From: JANXXV01 sp038230275
Lineage (GTDB): Bacteria; Acidobacteriota; Terriglobia; Bryobacterales; Bryobacteraceae
DNA: 35,818 nt
Assembly: GCA_038230275.1 (NCBI GenBank)
Contig: JBBRNO010000057.1
Location: 1 to 35,818 of the forward strand
Reading direction: 5' to 3'
This document shows, one piece after another, positions 16,604 through 24,637 of this stretch. The position numbers were made by a program, and so were the translations under genes. Every line of letters starts with the position of its first letter. The first letter of the stretch is position 1. The notes under the pieces are model-generated. The model was not told where the DNA came from and did no database searches. It saw nothing but the letters and a program-made list of their open reading frames with translations.

Positions 16604-17541
16604 ATATGGGGATGTTCTGTTAGGAATTTGATGGTCTGAACCACGCCGTCCCGGATGGAAAGCGCCGGCTTCCATCCGAGCGCCCTGATGGTCTGGCAAT
16701 CCAGCAGAATGAAGGGACTGTCCCCCACCCATCCTCGTTCACCGCCTGAGTATTCCAAGGCGGGTTTAAGGCCAAGGTGATTCACGATCCAAGAGATCGA
16801 GTCGTTCACCTCGCAGTACTCGTCCGTACCTAGATTGAAGATATTTACCTTGCCCCCGGCCTTTTCCAGTGCGATAAAAATAGCATTTAAGCAATCCTGA
16901 ACGTAGAGGTAAGATTTCCGCTGGCGGCCGTTTCCCAGAACTTTCAATCGAGTTGGATCAGCGAGCAGCTGCTGGTAGAAATCGTAGATATGTCCGTGCG
17001 TGTAGCGCTCCCCGAGGATCGAGACGAAGCGAAAGATGTATGCCTGGAATCCGAAGCCTTCACAATACGCAGAGATCAGGCCTTCACAGGCCAGCTTTGA
17101 CGCTCCATAGAGTGAAGTTTGAATCGGAAAGGGTGCGTTCTCAGGGGTTGGAAAGACAGTGGCGTCACCGTAAACGGAACCAGTAGAGGAAAACACGATC
17201 CGTTTGGTCCCGGTGATCCGCATTGCCTCCAGCACGTTGGAGGTGCAGATGGTGTTTTGTTCCAGGTCCCTCGTTGGATGGTCCGTTCCAAAGCGGACAT
17301 CGGCATTGGCGGCGAGATGGAACACAATATCAGCTCCCTTCATCGCGGCTGCAATTGCTGCTTTATCCAGCAGATCTGCCCGCACAAGCCCGAACCCAGG
17401 CGATTGCAGCGCGTTCTGAAGAAACAGCTCCCGCCCGGTGGAGAAATTATCGAAGCCGGTCACTTCGTGTCCATCCGCCAACAGGCGGTCCACAAGCGCG
17501 CTGCCAATAAATCCGGCGGCGCCGGTAACCAAAGCTTTCAA
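16600..17541 (-). CDS. NAD-dependent UDP-sugar epimerase/dehydratase (GalE-like SDR)
   Basis: A 313-residue extended SDR. The NAD site is VTGAAGFIGSALVDRLL, and GFDNFSTG follows, as in UDP-glucose/UDP-GlcNAc 4-epimerases. The catalytic residues are visible in SSTGSVYGD and YGASK. The substrate region contains RQRKSYLYVQDC and GTDEYCEVNDSI. It is expected to interconvert or modify a nucleotide sugar in the cytoplasm; the exact sugar cannot be read. It is the last gene of a minus-strand set (methyltransferase, GT2, epimerase), 15 bp after the GT2. Its stop and the stop of the convergent SBBP gene share the palindrome TTAA. Confidence 0.85.
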   Translation of the reverse strand: MKALVTGAAGFIGSALVDRLLADGHEVTGFDNFSTGRELFLQNALQSPGFGLVRADLLDKAAIAAAMKGADIVFHLAANADVRFGTDHPTRDLEQNTICTSNVLEAMRITGTKRIVFSSTGSVYGDATVFPTPENAPFPIQTSLYGASKLACEGLISAYCEGFGFQAYIFRFVSILGERYTHGHIYDFYQQLLADPTRLKVLGNGRQRKSYLYVQDCLNAIFIALEKAGGKVNIFNLGTDEYCEVNDSISWIVNHLGLKPALEYSGGERGWVGDSPFILLDCQTIRALGWKPALSIRDGVVQTIKFLTEHPHI

Positions 17542-17556
17542 TTTTTCAACCCCTGT

Positions 17557-18339
17557 CTACTTGGAATTTGCGCCTCTGGCGGCGGCTTTCGGCTTGGCGG
17601 GCGGCACCGCCGACACCGAAGCCGAAGAAAATCGAATGCGAAAAATATCTCTTACGTTTCGAAGGTTTCCGGCAACCAGTTCCAGCCTGCTATCGCCGTC
17701 ATCCCGCCAGCGGATGGGCACTTGCGCGATGTCTATTCCCAAGCGCTTTGCGAGCACAAGAATCTCTACGTCGAACATATAGCCGTCGATTTTCTGGTGG
17801 GCAAAAATCAACTTCGCCGCACGGTTTGAAAAGAACTTAAAGCCGCATTGCGTGTCGGCTACGTCGCGAAGGCCAACCACAGCACTCAGGAATACGCGAA
17901 ACCCTCGTGACCCCAGTTGGCGGTAGAGGGGCTGGCTCTTTTCCACGTTGGATTCAGCCATAGCTCGCGATCCGATAACGATCTCATAACCGGCGCGGAG
18001 GCGGTCCGCGATCTTTTCGAATTCCTGAATCGGCACTTTGTTATCCGCGTCGGCATATCCGACGATGGAGCCCTTAGCCAGGGTGATCGCCTCTCGGACT
18101 CCTCGCCCTTTTCCGGACCGCTGAGAGCGGCCGATGACACGAATCCGGGGATCGGTCTTCCCCATTTCCGTTACAAGTTCGCGCGTGCCGTCGTCGCCAT
18201 CCGCCGCGACAATAATCTCATAGCGATAGCCATGGCCGCGCAAATAATCGATGCTCTGGCAGATAGTCTGCTGTATCCGGCCGGCCTCATTGAAAGCGGG
18301 CAGAATCAGACTGACGTCTACGGGTTCAATCATCGTCAA
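17557..18339 (-). CDS. Dolichyl-phosphate-glucosyltransferase-like GT2
   Basis: A 260-residue family 2 glycosyltransferase. VSLILPAFNEAGRIQQTI is the nucleotide-binding start, VAADGDDGTREL follows, and the metal-binding acidic motif is YADADNKVP. The segment DVADTQCGFKFFS, with YMFDVEIL downstream, is typical of the Alg5-type dolichyl-phosphate beta-glucosyltransferase branch. The likely reaction is therefore transfer of a sugar to a polyprenyl phosphate at the inner membrane. No C-terminal membrane helices are present; the tail is a disordered stretch of Ala, Pro and Lys. The start is TTG 18339 or ATG 18333, directly after the stop of the methyltransferase. The donor sugar is unknown. Confidence 0.82.
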   Translation of the reverse strand: MTMIEPVDVSLILPAFNEAGRIQQTICQSIDYLRGHGYRYEIIVAADGDDGTRELVTEMGKTDPRIRVIGRSQRSGKGRGVREAITLAKGSIVGYADADNKVPIQEFEKIADRLRAGYEIVIGSRAMAESNVEKSQPLYRQLGSRGFRVFLSAVVGLRDVADTQCGFKFFSNRAAKLIFAHQKIDGYMFDVEILVLAKRLGIDIAQVPIRWRDDGDSRLELVAGNLRNVRDIFRIRFSSASVSAVPPAKPKAAARGANSK

Positions 18340-19236
18340 TCATTCCGTTCCGCCAGCAGGCCGGCGGCAAATTACGACACATCGAATGCCTGCGGGATAG
18401 TGAATATAAGAACGCATAGCGTTTTCCGCACGCATGACAGCGTGCATCAGCCGATTGTCCTTCACGGTATGAATACTTGAGGCTACCACCTCACGTTGCA
18501 CTGCGGGATCTGCCTTCAAATATCTTCGATTCCGTTTCTTAACAATCGCAAAGGCAGGATAAATAAAGAACCCCAAATGAGATTGATGCAGAATTTCAAA
18601 TCCAACAGAACGCAAAATGGAGAGTAAATCCGCCATACGATACCGGCGGAAGTGCATCAAGTGCTTATCGTAAACATCATACAAGCCGGGACCGGCAGGA
18701 GCTTCGATCAGCGCGATTCCACCGGGTTTCAGCAGACGAAGCGTATTCCTTAACGCCGATACATCGTCCTCAATATGTTCAATTACGTTGAGGAGCGTAA
18801 TTCCATCCAGGCACTCACTGGGCAGCGGGCAATGCGTCAAATCGAACTGCAATAAGGGGATCTCGGGGTTGGAATGCGCCAAACTGACCAAGGGTCCACT
18901 GACATAGTCCGCGCCAATCACGGTGGACGAAGGAAAGCTTTCCTTTAGGGCCTTTAGCATGAATCCGGAGGAGCACCCGATGTCCATCAGCACTGGCCGC
19001 TCGGCCGAGATATGTGTTTTCAACGCCTTCATGGCATTCGCTCTGGAGGCGACATCCATGTAGTGATTTTCGCCACCTTCTACTTCGGAAAACGTGGTGA
19101 GATCGTCAGTCCAGCCGGAATTGCCCACCCCATAGGCGAGTACCGGAACAAGTGCATCCCCCAACTGAAATCCGTGGCCGGTCCACTTTGGGACATGGTG
19201 GCATCCAGGCGGTGGGGGAATGAAGAAAGGAAACAC
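18340..19236 (-). CDS. Class I SAM-dependent methyltransferase
   Basis: About 298 residues from GTG 19236; the first 30 residues (proline-rich) may not be translated, and TTG 19164 is a possible later start. The SAM site is VLMDIGCSSGFMLKAL, with the acidic motif II in VIGADYVSG, LLNVIEHIEDD as motif IV and LKPGGIALIEAP as motif V. The preceding GWTDDLTTFSEVEGG..HYMDVASR segment is typical of methyltransferases found in surface-polysaccharide clusters. It is first in the minus-strand set with a GT2 and an epimerase, so a sugar O-methylation or lipid-linked intermediate role is inferred. The substrate is unknown. Confidence 0.8.
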   Translation of the reverse strand: MFPFFIPPPPGCHHVPKWTGHGFQLGDALVPVLAYGVGNSGWTDDLTTFSEVEGGENHYMDVASRANAMKALKTHISAERPVLMDIGCSSGFMLKALKESFPSSTVIGADYVSGPLVSLAHSNPEIPLLQFDLTHCPLPSECLDGITLLNVIEHIEDDVSALRNTLRLLKPGGIALIEAPAGPGLYDVYDKHLMHFRRYRMADLLSILRSVGFEILHQSHLGFFIYPAFAIVKKRNRRYLKADPAVQREVVASSIHTVKDNRLMHAVMRAENAMRSYIHYPAGIRCVVICRRPAGGTE

Positions 19237-19262
19237 AGGAATTCAATCGCAAATATAACACG

Positions 19263-19292
19263 TTGGCAGAACCTCACCGTTCCTGCTAATTT
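19263..19292 (+). promoter_or_regulatory. Candidate promoter of the heptose operon
   Basis: TTGGCA (19263-19268, one mismatch to TTGACA) is followed after 18 bases by TAATTT (19287-19292). It lies in the 97-base divergent gap. The first gene starts 42 bases downstream of the -10. On the opposite strand a TATATT in the same gap could be the -10 for the methyltransferase, without a clear -35. Confidence 0.35.
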
Positions 19293-19301
19293 TACTGGAG
19301 G

Positions 19302-19337
19302 ATGATTCTCGCCGGGCCGCAATCACAAACACCATGA
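19302..19337 (+). CDS. Possible 11-codon leader peptide upstream of the heptose operon
   Basis: ATG 19302 opens an 11-codon frame (MILAGPQSQTP). Its TGA overlaps the ATG of the oxidoreductase as ATGA, the same arrangement used between the genes of this operon. GGAGG at 19297-19301 touches the ATG directly, so spacing is too short for a normal start. The oxidoreductase itself has no SD of its own at the usual distance. This could be chance. Confidence 0.25.
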   Translation: MILAGPQSQTP

Positions 19338-20314
19338 ATTTCGCCATTGTAGGGTGTGGGTTGATTGGGCAAAAGCGAATGCGCGGACTTCCGCCGGGTC
19401 ATTCCATTGTTGCGGCGGCCGATGTTGACTTGAACCGCGCGAGGGCGGTAGCCGGGAAGTTCTCAGGGGCGCTGGCAACACAAGACTGGCGGGAGGCGAT
19501 CGCGTTGCCATCCGTAGAAGCGGTGGTTGTGGCGACTACGAACGATTGGCTGGCTCCGGTTACCCAGGCGGCGATTGAACTTGGGAAGCACGTTCTGGTG
19601 GAAAAACCCGCAGCCCGCAACAGTGATGAGCTGAAAACCGCACTGGCAGCAGAACGGCGAAGCGGGGCGTATGTCCAGGTCGGTTTCAATCACCGATTTC
19701 ACCCAGCGCTGCAGAAAGCCCGTACCATCTTTGAATCCGGCGGGCTGGGTCCGCTGATGTTCATTCGCGGGCGTTACGGCCATGGTGGGCGGGTCGGCTA
19801 CGATCGGGAATGGCGAGCAGATCCCCTTGTCTCAGGTGGTGGTGAACTGCTGGACCAGGGCGTACACCTTATCGACCTTTCCCGCTGGTTTCTTGGTGAT
19901 TTTTCGGTGGTTGACGGACACGCAGGAACGTATTTCTGGGACATGCCGGTGGACGACAATGCCTTTTTATCGCTGCGAACGGAGGGTGGGCAAACGGCTT
20001 GGCTTCACGCAAGCTGCACGGAATGGAAGAACATGTTCTCGTTCGAGATCTACGGGCGCGACGGCAAGCTTCAGGTGGACGGCCTTGGCGGCAGCTACGG
20101 TGTGGAGCGGCTTTCCCACTACCAGATGAAGCCGGAAATGGGACCGCCCGACACGACGATCTGGGAATATCCCGGAGAAGACACATCCTTTAAACTGGAA
20201 TTGTCCACGTTTATCGACTCGGTTGCCTGCGGAGTGCGGCGTGGTCCAGGTTTGGCCGATGCACTGGCGGCCTTGGAGATAGTGGAGTCCATTTATCGAT
20301 CCTCAAAGCAATGA
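19334..20314 (+). CDS. Gfo/Idh/MocA family oxidoreductase
   Basis: A 326-residue NAD(P)-dependent sugar or nucleotide-sugar oxidoreductase. The Rossmann start is FAIVGCGLIGQKRMRGL, the family EKP motif appears as VEKPAARN, and the second-domain segment QVGFNHRFHPALQKA plus GELLDQGVHLIDL carries the catalytic His region. Length is standard. It opens the heptose operon, and its stop overlaps hddA as ATGA. Family members in such clusters oxidise or reduce a ring carbon of an activated sugar. Action on the heptose or on another sugar of the glycan is inferred from context only. Confidence 0.87.
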   Translation: MNFAIVGCGLIGQKRMRGLPPGHSIVAAADVDLNRARAVAGKFSGALATQDWREAIALPSVEAVVVATTNDWLAPVTQAAIELGKHVLVEKPAARNSDELKTALAAERRSGAYVQVGFNHRFHPALQKARTIFESGGLGPLMFIRGRYGHGGRVGYDREWRADPLVSGGGELLDQGVHLIDLSRWFLGDFSVVDGHAGTYFWDMPVDDNAFLSLRTEGGQTAWLHASCTEWKNMFSFEIYGRDGKLQVDGLGGSYGVERLSHYQMKPEMGPPDTTIWEYPGEDTSFKLELSTFIDSVACGVRRGPGLADALAALEIVESIYRSSKQ

Positions 20315-21291
20315 TTATTACGCGTAGTCCATTGCGTCTTTCGCTCGGTGGCGGCGGAACGGATCTGCCGTCTTACTACCGAAAACACGGCGGCTTTCTG
20401 ATTGCGGCGGCGATTGACAAGTACGTCTACATCACAATTCACCACACCTTCAACGACGATATCATTCTGAAATATTCCAGCCTGGAGCGGGCCAAGAGCG
20501 TGGACGAGGTGCAACACCCGATCATTAGGGAAGCGCTGCGGCTTGTTGACCTGCATGATACACGGATCGAGATCACCAGCATGGCGGATATTCCAGCGGG
20601 TACAGGGCTTGGATCGTCGGGCAGTTTTACAACCGCGCTGCTGAAAGCGCTGCATGCGCATAAGAAGCACCTGGTGCACCCGTCCGAGCTGGCAGAGCAA
20701 GCCTGTGAAATCGAAATCGACCGGCTTGGGGAACCGATCGGAAAACAAGATCAGTACATCGCAGCCTACGGTGGTATCAACTGTTTTCGGTTTCATCCGG
20801 ATGATCGAGTGGAGGCGTTTCCGCTGCGGATTTCCACCGAGACGCTGCACAATCTGGAAGACAATCTGATGTTATTCTTTACCGGATTCGCCAGGAGTGC
20901 GAGTTCCATTCTGAAAGACCAGGACGAGAAAAGTAAACAAGACGATCCCCGAATGATTGAGAATCTGAACTTCATCAAGGAACTCGGGCTGCGGAGCCAA
21001 GTGGCGCTGGAGGCCGGCGATCTGAACTGTTTTGCCGAACTGATGAATGAACATTGGGAGTACAAGAAACAGAGGTCCGGAACGATGACCAATAGCTCCA
21101 TTGACGACTGGTACATCCTTGCGCGGAACAGCGGAGCACTCTCCGGCAAACTCATTGGCGCCGGTGGCGGTGGATTTCTCCTTTTCTATGCGCACGACAA
21201 AATGAGACTGCGCCACGCATTGACAGCGGCAGGATTACGGGAAGTGCGATTTCGTTTCGATTTCGAAGGGACGAAGATCGTCGCGCAATGA
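20311..21291 (+). CDS. hddA: D-glycero-alpha-D-manno-heptose 7-phosphate kinase
   Basis: A 326-residue GHMP kinase. ITRSPLRLSLGGGGTDLP is the typical start of this branch, PAGTGLGSSGSFTTALL is the phosphate-binding motif 2, and IGAGGGGFLLFYA is motif 3. HddA adds a phosphate at C1 of heptose 7-phosphate in the GDP-D,D-heptose pathway. Assignment rests on the subfamily pattern (GKQDQYIAAYGG, FTGFARSAS) and on the three other pathway genes immediately downstream. It overlaps its neighbours on both sides as ATGA. Confidence 0.9.
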   Translation: MIITRSPLRLSLGGGGTDLPSYYRKHGGFLIAAAIDKYVYITIHHTFNDDIILKYSSLERAKSVDEVQHPIIREALRLVDLHDTRIEITSMADIPAGTGLGSSGSFTTALLKALHAHKKHLVHPSELAEQACEIEIDRLGEPIGKQDQYIAAYGGINCFRFHPDDRVEAFPLRISTETLHNLEDNLMLFFTGFARSASSILKDQDEKSKQDDPRMIENLNFIKELGLRSQVALEAGDLNCFAELMNEHWEYKKQRSGTMTNSSIDDWYILARNSGALSGKLIGAGGGGFLLFYAHDKMRLRHALTAAGLREVRFRFDFEGTKIVAQ

Positions 21292-22001
21292 GCCTTCCGG
21301 TTGTCATTCTGGCGGGAGGGTTGGGGACTCGCCTGGGAGAGATCACGAAAGCGATCCCGAAAGCGCTGGTCGACGTAAATGGCGAACCGTTCCTTGCCCA
21401 TCAGTTGCGTTTGTTGCGTGCGAATCACATTGAGCGGGTGGTGATGTGCGTCAGCCATCTGGGAGAAATGATCCAGGATTACGCCGGCGACGGCAGCGCA
21501 TTCGGGCTGAGGCTGGATTATTCCTTTGACGGTCCGGCACTTCAGGGAACGGCGGGCGCAATCCGGCAGGCGCTGCCATTTCTGGGCGATTCCTTCTTCG
21601 TGCTATATGGAGACTCGTACCTTCCATGCGACTTCGGCCGGGTGGCCGAAGCCTTTGCGCAGAGCGGCAAACCAGGCTTGATGACGGTATTCCATAACGC
21701 CGGCCAATGGGATTCAAGCAATGTCGAGTTTGCCGGGGGAAAGATTCTCGCCTACGATAAGAGAGTCAAAACGGCGCGGATGCGCCATATCGACTATGGC
21801 TTGGGCGTATTCCGGCGCTGCGTCTTTCAAGAGCTTCGCCAGGAGGGCCCGTTCGATCTGGCAATGCTCTACCAGGAATTGTTATCTCGAAATGAGTTGG
21901 CGGGCTGCGAAATTGCGCAACGGTTTTATGAGATCGGGTCCGTGACCGGCCTGGAAGAGTTGTCGGCCTATCTCGCATCGCATGAGAGAAGTTCCCTATG
22001 A
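21288..22001 (+). CDS. hddC: D-glycero-alpha-D-manno-heptose 1-phosphate guanylyltransferase
   Basis: A 237-residue nucleotidyltransferase. The signature VVILAGGLGTRLGEITKAIP with the PKALVDVNG lysine region is intact, and YGDSYLPCDF supplies the metal-binding Asp. There is no left-handed helix domain, as expected for HddC compared with the longer ManC. It would join GTP and heptose 1-phosphate to give GDP-heptose. ADP- or CDP-specific relatives exist; the GDP call follows from hddA next to it. It overlaps hddA and gmhA as ATGA. Confidence 0.87.
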   Translation: MSLPVVILAGGLGTRLGEITKAIPKALVDVNGEPFLAHQLRLLRANHIERVVMCVSHLGEMIQDYAGDGSAFGLRLDYSFDGPALQGTAGAIRQALPFLGDSFFVLYGDSYLPCDFGRVAEAFAQSGKPGLMTVFHNAGQWDSSNVEFAGGKILAYDKRVKTARMRHIDYGLGVFRRCVFQELRQEGPFDLAMLYQELLSRNELAGCEIAQRFYEIGSVTGLEELSAYLASHERSSL

Positions 22002-22594
22002 GTTTCACATCACAGTATCTGGAAGAGACAGTTGAGATCGTTCGCAAGCTGGACCCGGCGGCTATTGACCGGATGGCCGCAATTCTGGCCGAGACCCGCG
22101 CGCAACAAGGCCGGCTGTTCATTCTCGGCGTCGGCGGTAGCGCTGCCAATGCGTCGCATGCGGTTAACGATTTCCGCAAGATCACCGGCATTGAGGCGTA
22201 TGCGCCGACGGATAACGTTTCTGAATTGACTGCGCGCACGAACGATGAGGGATGGGCGGGCATTTTCGATTCGTGGCTCAAGGTGAGCCGGTTGCGGCCC
22301 GCGGACACCATCCTGGTGCTGTCTGTCGGCGGCGGCAACCTGGAAAAACAGGTCAGTCCGAATCTGGTTGCCGCCGTTAAATATGCCAAGAGCATCGGAT
22401 CGAAAGTGCTTGGGGTGGTGGGCAGGGACGGCGGCTACACGGCCACGGTGGCGGATGCCTGCGTGGTGGTTCCTACCGTAAATTCGCTTCATGTCACACC
22501 GCATTCCGAGGCGTTTCAAGCGGTGATTTGGCATCTACTGGTATCCCATCCCGACTTGAAGCAAGTGGAAACGAAGTGGGAGTCTCTGCGCTGA
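21998..22594 (+). CDS. gmhA: Sedoheptulose 7-phosphate isomerase, GmhA-like SIS protein
   Basis: A 198-residue SIS-domain protein expected to turn sedoheptulose 7-phosphate into D-glycero-D-manno-heptose 7-phosphate, the first pathway step. The phosphate-binding segment GVGGSAANASHAVNDF and the second segment LSVGGGNLEKQVSPNLV are visible. Compared with my recollection of E. coli GmhA, the catalytic Glu65 position is Asp (in HAVNDF), and the Gln172 position appears to be Glu (HSEAF). The His180 equivalent is kept in VIWHLL. It therefore belongs to a divergent branch often seen in O-antigen type clusters. The activity assignment relies on the neighbouring pathway genes. Confidence 0.82.
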   Translation: MSFTSQYLEETVEIVRKLDPAAIDRMAAILAETRAQQGRLFILGVGGSAANASHAVNDFRKITGIEAYAPTDNVSELTARTNDEGWAGIFDSWLKVSRLRPADTILVLSVGGGNLEKQVSPNLVAAVKYAKSIGSKVLGVVGRDGGYTATVADACVVVPTVNSLHVTPHSEAFQAVIWHLLVSHPDLKQVETKWESLR

Positions 22595-23130
22595 CGCCCG
22601 GCCATCGGGCAGTCTTCCTGGATCGAGACGGCGTGCTGAATCAGGCGATTGTTCGCGGCGGTAAACCATTTCCACCCGCAAATGTTTCCGAGATGGTAAT
22701 CAACCCCGATGCGATAGTTGGGCTTTCGATCTTGAAACAGCTCGGTTTTCTATTGGTGGTGGTGACCAATCAACCCGATGTGGGGCGTGGCAGTACAAGC
22801 ATGGATGCGGTGCAGGAGATTCACGATGCAATTCGAGCCGAACTGCCGATCGACGATTTTTTCGTATGCTGTCACGACGATCTTGACCGGTGCGACTGCC
22901 GCAAGCCAATGCCGGGACTGCTGCTGGAAGCCGCTGAACAATATGGAATCCGGCTGGATGAGAGTTTTCTGATTGGGGATCGATGGCGCGATATCGATGC
23001 AGGATACCGGGCCGGAGTCCGGACGGTTCTTATCGAGTATGGATATCAAGAGCGGGGACCGGATCACGAACCGAATATCCGCGTAAATTCGCTGCTCCAA
23101 GCCATTCAGTGGATCGCTACTACAAAATGA
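22576..23130 (+). CDS. gmhB: D-glycero-D-manno-heptose 1,7-bisphosphate 7-phosphatase
   Basis: A HAD-superfamily phosphatase of 184 residues from GTG 22576, which overlaps gmhA by 19 bases. The reading frame extends further upstream inside gmhA without family homology. The catalytic motif is VFLDRDGVLNQ; motif II is VVVTNQPDVGRG; FLIGDRWRDIDAGYRAG is the metal-binding motif IV. The zinc-loop pattern CCHDD...CDCRKP of GmhB is present. It removes the 7-phosphate after HddA, completing heptose 1-phosphate for HddC. All four pathway genes are thus contiguous. Confidence 0.88.
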   Translation: MGVSALTPGHRAVFLDRDGVLNQAIVRGGKPFPPANVSEMVINPDAIVGLSILKQLGFLLVVVTNQPDVGRGSTSMDAVQEIHDAIRAELPIDDFFVCCHDDLDRCDCRKPMPGLLLEAAEQYGIRLDESFLIGDRWRDIDAGYRAGVRTVLIEYGYQERGPDHEPNIRVNSLLQAIQWIATTK

Positions 23131-23151
23131 CGTACAGTTACAATACCGGCG

Positions 23152-23880
23152 ATGCCCATTAAAACGTCTCATAGCCAATCTGGGCGTAGTGTGAAAGCGA
23201 ATGTCGCTTACTTCCGGGGCCAACACGATTCCTATCGGGCGAATATTCAGGGGTTGGAGACGTACGCGCGTATCCATACGAGCATCAACCAGGCGATTGC
23301 CGGTTCACAACGCGTCCTCGATATCGGGAATGGCGGCGTGTGCGATTACGATACGAAATTGGTTGGCGAAATCACGGCGATAGATTTATTCTTCGATGAA
23401 ATGCCGATAGGGTACGTGATCCCTGGGAACGTCACGCTGAAGAAGGGGAGTGCGCTTGATCTGGCGGAACCCGACGAAAGCTTCGACTGCGCGGTGATGG
23501 TGATGCTGATTCATCACCTGGTAGGCAAAGACGCGAATGAGTGCCTTGAGAACATCAGACGTGCTTTGCGTGAGGCCCATCGGGTGCTGCGGCCTGGAGG
23601 CATTTTAATTGTGTCCGAATCCTGTGTAGCCTCCTGGTTCTACCGTTTTGAGCGTCTTGTATTTTCGCTGCTAGCACCGGCAGTAGTCCGTTTGACCGGG
23701 CATCCGGCAACCATTCAGTACCCGCCTCAGATGCTACAGGCTGAGATTGAGCGGATCTTTGAGAGCCCCGTCGAGACGGAGGAGATCCCTCGCGGGGCAT
23801 TGATCCTGCAATACGGGTACCGGTTTCCGAGCGTCTTAACGCCAGCCCGTCCTTATCGATTCTGCGTGAAAAAGCAATGA
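23152..23880 (+). CDS. Class I SAM-dependent methyltransferase
   Basis: A 242-residue protein. The SAM motif is RVLDIGNGGVCDYD, followed by the acidic TAIDLFFDEMP, a motif IV region DESFDCAVMVMLIHHL and LRPGGILIVSES as motif V. The residue after the glycine loop is unusual (GNGGV rather than GxGxG). It sits 21 bp after gmhB and 16 bp before the transaldolase, so a role in methylating the heptose or the growing glycan is plausible. The target is not known. Confidence 0.78.
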   Translation: MPIKTSHSQSGRSVKANVAYFRGQHDSYRANIQGLETYARIHTSINQAIAGSQRVLDIGNGGVCDYDTKLVGEITAIDLFFDEMPIGYVIPGNVTLKKGSALDLAEPDESFDCAVMVMLIHHLVGKDANECLENIRRALREAHRVLRPGGILIVSESCVASWFYRFERLVFSLLAPAVVRLTGHPATIQYPPQMLQAEIERIFESPVETEEIPRGALILQYGYRFPSVLTPARPYRFCVKKQ

Positions 23881-23896
23881 CAACCGTAGGGTACTA

Positions 23897-24628
23897 TTGA
23901 GAAGAATGTTGCCAAGCAGCCTTACCGGCCTGAAGGTGAAACTGTTTGCGGACGGGGCGGACCGGACTGCGATGCTTGATCTCTACCGCAATCCGTTGAT
24001 CCAAGGCTTCACCACAAATCCGACGTTAATGAGAAAGGCGGGAATTACCAACTACGAAGAATTCGCCCGCGATATTTTATTGACCATTTCAGACCGGCCG
24101 ATCTCCTTTGAGGTGTTCGCCGACGAATTTGACGAAATGGAAAGCCAGGCGCTCAAGATTGCGACTTGGGGGCAGAACGTGTACGTTAAGATCCCTGTTA
24201 CGAATACGCGGCGCGAACCTGCGCTCGACCTCATTCACAAATTGGCACATACGGGCGTGAAGCTGAATGTAACCGCGCTTTTGACACTGGACCAAGTCCA
24301 CCAGGTCTCAGCCGCTCTTGGTGGTGGGGCGCCAGCGTGCGTTTCGGTATTCGCGGGGCGTATCGCGGACACCGGCCGAGATCCCGTGCCACTGATGACC
24401 TCGGCAGTTGAGATTGTATCCAGCTACCCAAACATGGAATTGATATGGGCGAGCCCGCGGGAGCTGCTAAACGTTTTCCAGGCGAGCGCGATCGGCTGTC
24501 ATATCATTACCGCGACAAGCGATATTTTGAAAAAGCTGACGTTGGTGGGCAAAGACTTAAATGATTATTCCCTGGAAACTGTGCAGATGTTCTTCGACGA
24601 TGCGCAGCGGGCGAAGTTCGTTGTGTAG
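23897..24628 (+). CDS. Transaldolase family protein (TalC/FSA size class)
   Basis: A 243-residue class I aldolase fold protein. LFADGADRTAMLDLYRNP and GFTTNPTLMRKAGI are the classic N-terminal motifs. The Schiff-base Lys is in VYVKIPVTNT, and NVTALLTLDQV, SVFAGRIADTG and the C-terminal barrel strands follow. Transaldolase exchanges a dihydroxyacetone unit between fructose 6-phosphate/erythrose 4-phosphate and sedoheptulose 7-phosphate/glyceraldehyde 3-phosphate. Its place next to gmhA suggests it supplies sedoheptulose 7-phosphate. TTG 23897 (AGGG 5 bases upstream) is preferred to ATG 23906. Confidence 0.85.
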   Translation: MRRMLPSSLTGLKVKLFADGADRTAMLDLYRNPLIQGFTTNPTLMRKAGITNYEEFARDILLTISDRPISFEVFADEFDEMESQALKIATWGQNVYVKIPVTNTRREPALDLIHKLAHTGVKLNVTALLTLDQVHQVSAALGGGAPACVSVFAGRIADTGRDPVPLMTSAVEIVSSYPNMELIWASPRELLNVFQASAIGCHIITATSDILKKLTLVGKDLNDYSLETVQMFFDDAQRAKFVV

Positions 24629-24637
24629 CTGCCTCCC

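Noticed and set aside
24052..24431. Several minus-strand frames opposite the transaldolase
   Set aside because: They overlap conserved aldolase motifs and one another, with no start signals.
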